Origin: Metarhizium brunneum
Lineage: Eukaryota; Ascomycota; Sordariomycetes; Hypocreales; Clavicipitaceae
NCBI RefSeq assembly: GCF_013426205.1
Contig: NC_089427.1
Location: 3,162,001 to 3,226,000 of the forward strand
Length of the DNA stretch: 64,000 nucleotides
Reading direction: 5' to 3'
Positions 35,770 through 46,839 of the stretch are shown piece by piece. Made by a program: the position numbers and the translations under genes. The stretch's first letter is position 1. Each line of letters starts with the position of its first letter. Below the pieces are notes generated by a model, which saw nothing but the letters and a program-made list of their open reading frames with translations, searched no databases and was not told where the DNA came from.

Positions 35770-35785
35770 TACGGAGTACTCCGTA
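35770..35785. repeat. 16-bp perfect palindrome of the dispersed motif
   Basis: TACGGAGTACTCCGTA is two overlapping opposite copies of the dispersed motif, sharing the central GTAC core. It is intergenic. Confidence 0.75.
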
Positions 35786-37312
35786 CACAGCCGGCAATTG
35801 ATTGACACTTTGCAGCTGCGCAAAAGCAATTCTTGGCAATACAGAGTACGTACCTGAAATACCGTTCTTGCGCTATTAACACATCCTGAATGTGCGCCTC
35901 TCAGGCGCCTGGCAGCTGGTGAGAACACGAGAAATCCCATTCCCGGGCCTAGCCACTAAGAGTGACCAGAATCCTAGAGATTTTCTGGCCAGTCATGTCG
36001 ACAAAATGACCGTCTAAGTGGCGGGATTTGCGGTTGATGCCTTGGAACTTGGCCCATAAGCCAAGGATGGTCAGTAGTAAGCGGCGACCATGCAACGCAG
36101 CTGCCCGACGGCGCACTCCAAAAGTGGTGGCAATCATGTCCCATGAGAAGGCATGCGTTAGCACGGGACGAGAGAAACCGCATCCTGGCCGCTTTGCATG
36201 GTGCTGTTGCGCTCGGTTCTGTCGTGGACGTATCGAGGAGACCGACCGAAACATGTTGGAAAGACACGAGGCTGGTCCATCATGCCCCCGCTTGTCGAAA
36301 CCATGAAGATATTCTGTCAACGGCGAGGCATACCGAGTACTAAGGCGGCTTCTCCAGCTCACCGACTTTTTGTGGCATCCTTAGCTCTCATGGAAAAGAA
36401 ACATGGCGTTTCTCGGGTACCGGGTTCTTACCACGACCTTTAGACGATAAACGTGACTCGCAAACAAACAGATGGAAACACACTCTGAACACTCACACTT
36501 CTGTTGTTTTCGCACGCTGCTGAGATATTGTAGCGCGGCTACAGGTGGCCAAGTTCCGTGCATGATTCCATCACCAGGACCAGGTATCATGTCGCCCATC
36601 ACATTGCAGTAAGGGTTTGACCCAAAACGATGGCACTGTGATAGCAGTTTCTCTTTTCCGTGTCTATACAGTGCCTAAATTACAATCATGCACTCAACTT
36701 GCCAACACACGCAGGCGAAACGGGAAAGCTCTCGGACTAATTTTAGCCTAGAAATTTTGGCAGGGGTAGAGCTGGTCAGCATCAGAGGACAAAGTTCTCC
36801 GTGCGGAGTGGTCAGTAGACCAAAACTTCAGTGGTGACAGTCTTGTGAATTCCCTGACCAACGGACGAAACTCAGCCTGTGTGTGCCTGTCTTGGTCCAA
36901 TGTCGTATTATCCTGATGCCAGCTCAGCGACACATGAAGGGCCAGCCACAATAGAAACAAACTGTTGATTGTTCTTTCAAGGAGACTGTGGAGAATGGTG
37001 AATTTTGCGAATGAGAATAAATTTCTGACTTTTTGGGTAACCTTGCACGCATGCACATACTTGGGGAGCTGTCTCGTTTCCATGATCCTCTTTGCAAGCC
37101 AAAGAAGTGGGGGTGCAAATCACTGAAGCATACCGAGTGCTCCGACGAACGGAGTAGTACAAGACCTCAGTGTGTCCAAAAGTTGGGGGCTGGATCAAAG
37201 GATCATGATGAGGAGGTGGGTGGAGGACGGACAAAAGCTTTGCGACTCTTGCGTACTCGGCACAGTGCTGCATCCCTCTCTATCCTCAGACTGCCCAGGT
37301 TCCTACCAGGGC

Positions 37313-37336
37313 ACCTACCTACCTAAGTAGGTAGGT
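37313..37336. repeat. 24-bp hairpin of CCTAC/GTAGG units
   Basis: Perfect 10-bp arms (ACCTACCTAC and GTAGGTAGGT) flank the loop CTAA. Related hairpins lie at 6509-6541 and 62032-62135. Confidence 0.7.
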
Positions 37337-39742
37337 CTGGCAAACATCACGAATACAACGTTTCAAACTACGCCGCATAATCAATTAAAAGTCGCTCATA
37401 CAGCCGGAGAGCCAACAGAAGAGGTGTACTTTTGTCACGGGCGGCGAAGTGCGGGATGCGAACGAAGAGCGTGCGGCTGTGGGAGACAAATGTTTTGAGT
37501 CAGAGGGGCCTTGTGTGTGGTGGCTAGAGAAGGGACGAGGACAGAAAAAGACAGCATTAAGAGGTATGGGGGGCCAGTGAGCTGCCCGACAGCGCAATGC
37601 CTTCGGAGTTCTGAAGCCATCAATTCCCTCTGACAATTAAGGACCCTGTCGAGTAACCACGGCGCTCAGGACGGACGGGGTAGTACTACTACTACTTGGG
37701 GCCGACGCCGGATTCGTTGAGGATTGGGGGATGGCCCCGTGGCTGTGGTGGTTGATGAGTCACGATTGCTGGCTCAAAGTACTACTACTGACTGGATGAT
37801 GATGGCTCCTGGGACGGCTAACTCGGACGATGCAGAGCAGAGCGGAGCAGATTAAGACACGACTGATCATCCCTGTCGATCGAAGAAAAAAAAACACTAA
37901 AAAACCAGGACCAAAAAAAAGAAGACAGAGTGCAAGCAATTGCGCTGGAAAGTGCCCTCTGCGTCCTCTTGCCTCCTTCCCTACTATGCACATACCTAAG
38001 GGTACTCCATACTCCGAAGGAAGGTACGCAAAGCACGGTGAGCAGGGGGTGACCCATCTCATACCTCAGTTCTCATGTTCTCGTACCACCTATCCTCGTG
38101 GAGCGGGTCCATATTGTGCAAAGAGCGGAGCATGGCGAGAACATGGTACGCATGGGAGCTACGGAGCAGTGCTACAGTGCTGTGTTTGAGCAACCTTGTC
38201 ACCTCGTTGCTTGTCGTGTCTTGCTCGTTCATAGTGCGGGAGTGGGAGCCGAGGAGCGTGGGTGGGAAGCTCAGCCCATCAAAGTATCTTAGCCACCGCT
38301 CGTAGACATGTGGAGCAGCTCGTCGTTCCTCGAACTTGGATGGCTATGGCAGCTGTGACATGGGAGTCTTCAGCACAGTCTGGACCAATGGACCAATGCG
38401 CCAGGGTGGCCCGGCACACGCAACACTATTCTTGTACGTGAGGAGGGATGAAGGGTGATGGACTATCAAACAGCTTTTCTCATGCTTTAAGCCGAGCAGT
38501 GAGTGACAAAGAAAGAAAGAGAAAAAAAGACGAGCAGCAAGCTGGCCATGTCCCGCAGTGGGAACCGTGACTACGGAGTAGACTGAGACCCAAAACCTTA
38601 CGCTCCTCGTACGGAGTACATACTAATATGTACATGCCAAAAAGCTCTCGGCCATGTTCACGAGAGAAACTGGTCCGTGCATCATGTCATCTCCTAGCAA
38701 ATCAACAGCAAAGTCGCGCAGCCAGCTAGTGGCCAAGTGGGTCTTGTGTCTAGGACCCACCGACACGCTGAATCAGCCAGTAACAAGTGTTAAAAGAGGC
38801 CAGGGCCCCCGCCCCAGCAATCAAATCAAATCACATCCTCGCATTTTCCTGCATGTACGGAGTACCGTCGTCTCTTTGACAGCCAGCCATTCAATTCCCT
38901 CTCACACAACAGCCAATCAATCCCACCCAACGGCTCTTTCATCGTCCACTCAACGGCCACCGCTGTTGAGGTCGCACCAAAGGACAAAAGACCAGTTGAC
39001 ACACCAGACCTTGACATCCATCCATCCTAACGCGTCTGGTGTGCCCCCCCCTTCTCTGTGGAACAACCAGACTCACCATTCGCCGACCAGGCTGCCCCAG
39101 CCATTCACAGCAACTCGACTATCTGTCGAGGTGTTCGGTACCCCGTACTACTTGTGCCTTGCGCGCGCCCCAACGTCCAGTCAGAGCGAGCCTGAGCGAG
39201 ACAAAAGGGAAATAGAGAGCAAAGCTCGAGCCAGTCTGCGCCAACTAACCCGTTCGTCGGCGGCCAGCTGGCCTGTCATTGCAACCAGCTCAGACCAACC
39301 CGGCGCCTGTGTGAGAGCCATCGACGACTAACCGCCTCGCGCCTCTCTTCATCGCTAGTGCCGTGCTGGGAATAAGCGGTAGAGCCGCTGGTTTTGGACA
39401 TCTGGAGGTGCAGCTACGGCACCAGGTCCGGGTTCTGAGCCTCAACAGGCGACTCAAGTGCTTCCCAGGTACTGCGTACCTGCCCAGACAGGTGAGAAGT
39501 GGCTTACTGGCACAAGCAGACACCGGCTTTGACGTACAGAGCACTTGGGCGCTGGCTACACGCACTACGCACTCGTGCATTGCGCTGAGCGCCAGCCCTG
39601 CGCGCTGACTCTGCAAGTCCATTTTTCAACATTGAAATTTCCTCATCCCAGAACTGCGCCGCGCCGCGTCGCTGCCCGCCCCATTTCCATCCCGCCCCGG
39701 CTGGGCACCTCGACCTTGTGCTTTTACCTTTACTATACTTGA

Positions 39743-39778
39743 ATTTATTTTATTTTATTTTATTATAATTTTATTTTC
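39743..39778 (+). repeat. TTTTA microsatellite
   Basis: An A/T-only stretch dominated by TTTTA units in the upstream region of hapB. Confidence 0.75.
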
Positions 39779-40528
39779 ATCCTATTCTCGACTTGTTGGA
39801 CCCCCGCCACCGGGCTGGTTGTCTGCATCGGGCCATCTCCACCAGGGCGGCGTGGTGTGTACTCATGTACTACTACTACTACGGAGTACTAGTACCAGTG
39901 TTGCTCCCCGCCTTGTCGGACATCGGCAGCCTTGTTACCGGAAACCGGGCGGCACCTCTCCAATAGACTCTGGAACTAAGAACTGGGAACGTTGGGACCT
40001 GGGAAATTGGGAACCCGGCTCCTCTTCTTCCAGCTCTCCACCACTCGACGTCGTCGAGCTCTGTCCCAAAAACCGCCCACTCCCTTCTCCTCAGCAAATC
40101 AGCTCCCGATTTTTGCGCGTCGCCCATTCGACCTCATCGCAGCTTCGTGATCGCAAAAGGCCTATCATCGTCGCCATCATCCTTTTCGCCCTCTTCATTG
40201 GCCGCTTTTGCCATCAGGTGACTGCGCATCGCTGCGCGTTTTGACTGTCTTCATTTGAGTCGCTATCAATCAGGGCGCAAAGAGCTTCGTCGCGTCTCAA
40301 CGAGCTCCGTCATTGAGCTCCGTCGCGCCATTGCAATAGGACACGGCTTGTGTCACACGGGAAACAAGGTATGCGCAGTTGCGAAGCTTCCTTATTATCA
40401 TTTCAATAGAACCACGCATCAACCGTTGGCGCCATTCTATTAGCGTCCATCCTGGCGTTGTTCTTGGTCTTGATATTCTGCCCGTCGCCGTATACCTCCC
40501 TGACTGCGCGCTTCTTTGCCACTGTGCT

Positions 40529-40593
40529 TGTTCCTTCCCTTTTTCTTGTCTTTCTTTTCTTTTCTTTTGCCTCTTCTCTTGTGCTTGATTTCT
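40529..40593 (+). promoter_or_regulatory. pyrimidine-rich tract, probable hapB core promoter region
   Basis: About 65 bases of nearly pure C/T followed by a CACAATG context. Such tracts sit just before transcription starts of highly expressed filamentous-fungal genes. It would imply a leader of about 1.5 kb for hapB, with introns. Inference only. Confidence 0.3.
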
Positions 40594-42098
40594 GTCTACA
40601 CATGCTTCGCCCCTCACTCGCACAATGCCTCGCCATTTGCGCGCTCGCACATCATATTGCCGTCTTTGAATCCGAGGCTGCGAGAGTCTTGTCGACTGGT
40701 TCACTCGCCATGCGCCTGCACCATCATCGCCGCTTGTTGTCCGCGTTGTTACGGACGCGTCCAGCCTCGCTAGCATTCGCCGTCGTAGCGATTGCATCCC
40801 ACGGGCAGTAGAGTCGAGACGAGCAAGCGCTCTTCCATCTCCAGCTTGTGCAATCTGCGGCGTGCGCTCAACTCACATATCATCTTGGGTCTTGTTCCTG
40901 CCATGCTACCTTGGAGGCAGCTCTTGTGCAAGGTACCTACCGGTCTTTACATGCTAAAACAAGCATTGCCTGCGTTCACACCACCACCCCGAAAGAAACC
41001 CCCTCCCGAATACCGTCAGGATGGGATGAGCTACAGCTCGGCCACCAGCCTGCTGGTTTTTGCGCCGAGAGCATCTATCTCGACGGCCACTGATTGTGAG
41101 CTGTTTGTCCATCTGCCGCGGCACTGAAGGCAGGCAGTCGTGCTGCTCGTGCCATGCCCAGCTATGCGACCACGACCCTCGGCTTTCGCCACGGCTTCTG
41201 ATCCTTTGTGGCCACCGGAGCTGCTGCCATGACCGCTATGACTGCATTGCAGTCTGGCTGTTGGCGCAGTTGGGCTCGGTGGACCTGGGTAGTGCAGTCG
41301 GTCCCTGGCCTGCATGAGCATGAGTATTGAGGGGGCTGCCAACGCATCACAAGTGTGGCCACCCAAGCTTGGCTAACAACCCTCTGTCTGCCTTCCCCCA
41401 GCTCTTGTTGAGACGGAGAATCCACTGACAACATTGTTGAATCTGCTCTTCCCTTTGCCTGTGTGCAGCGTAGCTAACCGCCGTGGTTGGACAGGTTGTC
41501 GTCGTCTTCTCGGCTGCTGCGGCTCATCGTCAAGCAGACGGCCTTGCTCATCTTTCTTGCAGCAGCCCGCGCCTCTCCCGCCTTTGAGGGCAACAATTTT
41601 AAAAGTCGAGCTGTGGCGGTATTTCAGGCCGCTTTCCCTCGACTACGACGTCAATCTGCAGGCGCCTCTGGCCGACCCTTGGAGGCCACCATCGCCCTGA
41701 ATTTAATTTTTGTTTTGGCACTACGTCGTCGTGCCAGCTCACACACCCTCTACCGGAGCCTTGGGTGCCTATCAGCCAGCGGCTTTGCGACTGACGGCCT
41801 GCCTTAGCCAAGTGACCAAGGGCCCTGCCGGGAGTAACCGTGCCCAACTCGAACCCAAGCAAGGCTGTGCATTTTAAGCAGCTATACTCGCCACAGCGTT
41901 GACCCGTCGCGACTATTCGTTATCTGCCGTCGAAACCTCTTTGCTTGGCTGCCGTGTCCTTAAGTGCTGCTTGAGGGCCCTCCTTTTCTCATTCGTTCCC
42001 CCACACACACGCTCGCGTCATTCTCGCCAAACGTCCTCTGGCGGGCTCCGTTACCCAGTTGGCGCTTGTTCAACCGTCGAGCACGCAAAACACCAAAC

Positions 42099-42860
42099 AT
42101 GTATCAACCACAATACGGCGTGCCGCAGCAAGGCATGCAACAAGTTCCGTATGGCATGCCCGGTATTCAGGCCGCCGCAATGGCTGCCACGGCCGCTGCC
42201 TCCGGCTCAAATTACCCCTACATGCACTCGGATCCCAGCATGCCTCAAACCTCACCAAGAATGGCCGACGGCTCCAAGAAGGACAGCCGGCAATCGCCGA
42301 GAATGAACAACATGTCGCAAATGCCCCGAAGGATGAGCCAAGTTACAAGTCCAGGTATGCCCAATGCCCAGGGCATGATGAGCCACGCCGCAGGAAGGCC
42401 AGTTGCGCCGCCCCAAATACCACCCGGCCAAGCGATGCCACACCCTCAATCGCCTGAAATGCCTGCTGGCGGTGCTGAAGAGTCTCCTCTCTACGTCAAC
42501 GCGAAACAGTTTCACCGTATTCTGAAGCGCAGAGTTGCCCGCCAGCGACTAGAGGAGCAACTGCGACTCACATCCAAGGGCCGCAAGCCGTACCTTCATG
42601 AATCACGCCACAACCATGCTATGCGACGGCCTCGTGGCCCCGGCGGCCGCTTCTTGACGGCTGAAGAGGTTGCCGCCATGGAGAGAGAGGCGAAAGGAGA
42701 AGACGGAGCCAAGGTTGAAGGTGGCGACAATACCAGCGACAAGCCGACAGAATCTGTGGGAAGCAAGCGCAAGTCTGAAGCCGAGGCCCGGTCGCCCAAC
42801 AAGAAATCCAAGACAGACGCACAAAATTCAGAAGAAGACGCAGCAGAGGATGATAGCTGA
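42099..42860 (+). CDS. hapB: CCAAT-binding complex subunit HapB (NF-YA/CBF-B)
   Basis: A single coding exon of 253 residues. HapB joins HapC/HapE to bind CCAAT in the nucleus and controls primary metabolism, iron and redox responses in filamentous fungi. Residues 130-185 are the conserved core. YVNAKQFHRILKRR is the subunit-association helix. RKPYLHESRHNHAMRRPRGPGGRF is the linker plus the DNA-binding helix, with all the conserved His and Arg. The N-terminus is Met/Gln/Pro-rich and the C-terminus acidic, with KRKSEAEARSPNKKSK, a bipartite nuclear signal. I chose the ATG at 42099, after which homologous sequence begins. The frame stays open 45 codons upstream but that part reads as leader. The leader is very long and probably spliced. 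Confidence 0.96.
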   Translation: MYQPQYGVPQQGMQQVPYGMPGIQAAAMAATAAASGSNYPYMHSDPSMPQTSPRMADGSKKDSRQSPRMNNMSQMPRRMSQVTSPGMPNAQGMMSHAAGRPVAPPQIPPGQAMPHPQSPEMPAGGAEESPLYVNAKQFHRILKRRVARQRLEEQLRLTSKGRKPYLHESRHNHAMRRPRGPGGRFLTAEEVAAMEREAKGEDGAKVEGGDNTSDKPTESVGSKRKSEAEARSPNKKSKTDAQNSEEDAAEDDS

Positions 42861-43310
42861 GATGCCGGATGGGTTTTGGCAGCGCGGGAGGAGGACCAGC
42901 AATTGTTCAGCAGCCTGTATATTTCACGATGTCATGATGGCAGAAGTATCTGTTGCACCGTCCTCATTTTATTTGACTATAATTTCCGGGTATTTCGAGC
43001 AACTCTTTATTTTCTTAGTTTGCTTGACCCCCCCTTTTTTGCGTGGGAACTGGGTGTTTGGCAGGGCCGCAGAAAGCAATGCCCGTGGAAAGGATCTCTG
43101 ATTTGGGATATCCTGTTTGTGACCTCTGTGTAACTTAAGAGTTGGCGGGACACCAAGACTAGGAACAACTTGTGGCGAAAGGCTGGATTTGCTTTAATTA
43201 CACACATGGACTGGCAACAGCATACCGATGCTCATCATGGAAGGGATGGGCGGAAACTTGGGATTACGGGATGGTCAGAATGCATGGATGAATCGAAACG
43301 ATGGATACCC

Positions 43311-43470
43311 TTGTTCCCTGTGTCTCTCATTCTCTGTTGTCTCTCACTTACTCTCACTCTCTTTCTGTCTTTCCCTCTTTCTACCTCAAACTTCTCTCTA
43401 TTTTCTCTTTACCATATTGACAACTATTTCTTCTTTACACTGAGAAGTGTTCTCTTTTCTGTTTTATTTT
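43311..43470 (+). promoter_or_regulatory. pyrimidine-rich tract without an assigned gene
   Basis: About 160 bases with long CT runs, resembling a fungal promoter or leader on the plus strand. The next supported start codon is 1.3 kb away at 44769. It could be a distant core promoter of that gene or of a non-coding transcript. Confidence 0.25.
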
Positions 43471-44158
43471 CTTCAAGGCTGCCCAGCTTTTGTTTTTGCC
43501 GCTGGATTGGCAAAAATACAGAGCATCTACGAGGAGTATGACTGGTGCGTTACGGCCGGCACATGGCTGGCAAGCACTGGCAACTTGGAATGGGCAACCA
43601 GGATTGGAATTCTACAAGGAGGGAGGAAGAGGGAAACGATGTAAAAAGCGCCCCTCCCGTCCTCCCCCCTCCAAAAAAAGGTACAAAATATGGTTCTCCA
43701 AAACAACACAAAAACAAGAGACATGCCGAATCAAGCTGGAAAGAGAAAATGATGTCAGGACACATTCCCGGAAGAAGAAGAAAAAAAAGGGGGAGGGGAC
43801 CCCTACTTTTGGGCGATGTGATGGATATAGATTCAACTAGGGTAGTCCGTCACCGGATATTACCGTGATATCAGTTGCTGTATGTAAATTGATTTCTTGG
43901 TATTCGTTTTTCTATTACGAGGTGGCTTGTGACGACGCGTGTTGCGTGTGATTAAACAATTTAACGAATCGTGCCAGTGTGTAGGCGTAGGCATTTTGGC
44001 GGTAGATGGATGCACGTTGCATTGAGCGACATGCTGTGCCACGAGTATAATTTGGGGGAGTGACGAGAACAATTGGCCAACCAAAATGAGGTGTGAGAAA
44101 TCGACCGAACGGGCGTTTTGGGTGTCAACAGCCGGTGGCCAGCAAATAGAATCAAGGC

Positions 44159-44183
44159 GGATGGGATGGGATGGGATGGATGG
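44159..44183 (+). repeat. GGGAT pentanucleotide repeat
   Basis: About four tandem GGGAT units ending in GGATGG. Confidence 0.75.
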
Positions 44184-44768
44184 CCCTCCCTCTCCGTCAT
44201 GGCCCCCATCCTGGCCCGGCCAGCCCGTCAACCCGTCGAACAAGGGGATGGAGGCGGAGAGACAAAGCCATCGACTGGTCGATGCCCTTCTCCATCCATG
44301 CCTGGCCTGCGTTCGAGGTTGCTGGATCCGATTTGGCGGGCAGCCGCGGGAAGAGATCGGTTGGTGTCACTTTGTGGTCTCTCGGCTGGTGGATACCGGT
44401 GGGTGTTCTCCCGAGGATCTCGAGGTGCAGGTATTTACCCCAGGAACCTCGGCATCTTGGAGGCTGCAAGTGCGGACTACTTACAAGTTCCCCCTCCTTC
44501 CCAATTCCAACGTCACGCGAGTCTTGATTTTGCAAATGCCTCAGCTTGTAGATTATTTTTGAGGGCATTCCTTTTATTTCTTCCTTTGTGTTGGGGACTT
44601 TTTTTGTGCGCCATCTGCGAATTGATTTGCTGGTGACTCGAGTACACATCCCTTTCCGGTGACGCAATTGGTGCTGGTGGTGCCGAGGGGGAGCTCGAGC
44701 TACTTCTAGAAGCCTTAGATATTCACTCGGACCTGGATCACGCACGCCGCGGGCCTTGACGATTCGCA

Positions 44769-46020
44769 ATGGCGGGCAGAGTTCGTCAGCCCATCGACGA
44801 GGTTGCCTTCAGCAAGTTCCTGGGCGAAAATGTGCCCGAGATTAAGCTGCCGATTGACCTGAAGCAGGTATCTACGACACTCTGCAGTCCCCCTCCCTCT
44901 CTCTTCTTCTCCATCACCTGCTAACACGAAAAATGAACAGTTTGGCTTTGGTCAATCCAACCCGACGTACCAAATCACGGCCGCCGACGCGCGCAAGTTT
45001 GTCATGCGCAAAAAGCCCCCCGGCAAACTCGTCTCCAAGACGGCGCACAAAGTCGAGCGCGAGTACCGCATCATGCATGCCCTCGAAAACACCGACGTCG
45101 CCGTCCCCAAGACCTACTGCCTCTGCGAGGACGACTCCATCATCGGCACGCCATTCTACATCATGGAGTTTCTGGACGGCCGCATCATCGAGGATTTTAC
45201 GCTGCCCGACGTGAGCCCGCAGGAGAGGACTGCCATGTGGAAGGCCGCGATTGAGACGCTGGCGCGCTTCCACGCCGTTGACTACAAAAAGGTTGGGCTG
45301 GGGCAGTACGGGAAGCCGAGCGGCTTTTACAACCGCCAGATTCAGACGTGGAGCACGATTTGCATGGCGCAGGAGGCGATTGAGGATGTGGAAACGGGCG
45401 AGAAGGTCGGCCGGCTGCCGCGGTTCGAGGAGACGGTTGGGTTCTTTATGAACGAGCAGCGGCAGCCGGCTGATCGTACAACGCTGGTGCATGGGGATTA
45501 CAAGATTGATAACTTGGTCTTTCACAAGACGGAGCCGAGGGTGATTGGAATCTTGGAGTACGTCTTTTCTCCTCTCCGGGGGAGGTATCCTTTCCTCGTA
45601 CTCGCCTTTGTACTAATGGACTGAAATTGAAATAGCTGGGAAATGTCCACCGTCGGCCACCCGCTCTCCGACGTGTGCAACCTGCTTATGCAGTTCTACA
45701 CGGCTCGCCACTCGGGGGCTGCGCCAGAGTCAGCAAAGGGCTTTTTGCCCGGCCGCACGCCGGGTCTGCCGACCGAGGCGCAGCTGCTGCAGTGGTATGC
45801 CGCCATCACGGGTTACAACCCGCAGCCTGACATGAGCTGGGGCATGGCGTTTAACATCTTCAAGCTGGCCGCCGTGTGCCAGGGCATCGCGGCCAGGTAC
45901 GCGAGGAGGCAGGCGAGCAGTGAAAAGGCGAAGCAGCATGCCGTTACGAGGGTGCCGCTGGCTGAGTTTGCGTGGGAGCTGGCCCAGGAGGCGGACGGCA
46001 AGGCTGGTTCGAAGCTGTAG
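44769..46020 (+). CDS. peroxisomal APH-fold kinase, ACAD10/11 N-terminal type
   Basis: Three exons (44769-44867, 44941-45557, 45636-46020) give 366 residues of the aminoglycoside-phosphotransferase fold. [10 protein letters not shown] (residues 34-43) is the nucleotide loop. HGDYKIDN (217-224) carries the catalytic Asp219 and Asn224. D239 in [10 protein letters not shown] is the metal-binding Asp and is split across intron 2. In animals and plants this kinase is the N-terminal part of ACAD10/ACAD11/IBR3, fused to an acyl-CoA dehydrogenase. Here it stands alone. The protein ends in Ser-Lys-Leu, a canonical type 1 peroxisomal signal. Kinase domains of mammalian ACAD10/11 are reported to phosphorylate 4-hydroxyacyl-CoA, so a role in peroxisomal breakdown of hydroxy fatty acids is plausible but inferred. 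It is not expected to be an antibiotic-resistance enzyme. Confidence 0.92.
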
Positions 46021-46839
46021 AATACAGGGAGCTGTGTATGGGATGGTGTGACACGGGGTCTTACGAGTCAGAAGCAGTGGTTTATTGACCTGTGATTTTG
46101 GGTACTTGTGAGATGATGCCGAGAGTCAGATTACTGGAACGTGACGTGAAGAAGATGTCTGATAATTCCGGTAAGCTTCGGCTGTACTCGGCTGTGTGTG
46201 TGCAGAGCTCATCGAACTTTTTGGCTTAGGTGATGTTGCCTCATCGGAGGGAAAGAGCGCACGTTGGATGCGACTGACGACATTGGATTGACTTGTTAAT
46301 CTAGCTTTAGTGGACCGGGGCGCTCAGCCCTGCCCACTTACTGTCTGGTATACTATCTCTTTATGCAGTAACTACGGAGTACTGTAACAACTATTTCGTA
46401 CAACTATGGACAACAATTGGAGCACGAGAGTCCGGTCGATGACACTTTGGTGTTGTAGCGTACATGGCCGACACGCGACGCAAATTGGCGGCACGGGGTG
46501 GCGAAGCATTACATTCTATTAGTGTTCCCCGCATGGCCCCAAGCAGCACTGGCAAGCACAGGGTTGCACAGCACTGGACATGGAAGCAGTTGTTCCATTG
46601 ATCGCTGCTGCATCGCTGCAGCCCAACGGCGCCATGACGCACTGACCGACTGCCGTATGGGCCACATGCAGGCTTCCATGTCAATGTCGGCTGCTTCAAT
46701 GCTTCCTCGTCTCCTTCAGTCCACACGCGCCTTGCCCACGCCTCCATGCCCGCCAACCCTCCGCCCTCCTAGTTAATATCAAATATTATAGTTCGTCGTT
46801 ACACATTGCATCTGCAACACCTGTGCGTACCCGTCTTTC
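46021..46839. other. intergenic, 0.8 kb
   Basis: 3' flank of the kinase gene and promoter of the channel gene. One copy of the dispersed motif (46373-46382). No gene recognised. Confidence 0.6.

Larger units (their letters stand above)
30367..42098. other. long region without firm genes, upstream of two divergent genes
   Basis: 11.7 kb separate the start of the 29.7-kb gene from the start of hapB. I see one weak small-secreted-protein candidate (32272-32647), a 16-bp palindrome (35770), a CCTAC hairpin (37313), GTG/GCG triplets near 33856, a TTTTA repeat (39743) and a pyrimidine-rich tract (40529). Seven copies of the TACTCCGTA motif fall between 35.7 and 39.9 kb. Long open frames such as 38654-39331 have low-complexity composition and look non-coding. 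The right 2 kb are probably the hapB leader with introns. Confidence 0.55.
42861..44768. other. intergenic, 1.9 kb
   Basis: This holds the hapB 3' flank, a strongly pyrimidine-rich stretch (43311-43470), a GGGAT repeat (44159-44183) and the promoter of the kinase gene. Open frames on both strands are arbitrary. No gene is supported. Confidence 0.55.

Noticed and set aside
38654..39331. 225-codon plus-strand open frame upstream of hapB
   Set aside because: Composition is Ser/Thr/His/Gln-rich without hydrophobic patterning, repeats of simple motifs, no domain, and it contains a TACGGAGTA motif typical of intergenic DNA. Most likely leader or promoter sequence.
44197..44769. 190-codon minus-strand frame before the kinase gene
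   Set aside because: Arg/Pro/His-rich translation of a GC-rich promoter. It ends exactly against the start of a well-supported gene on the other strand.
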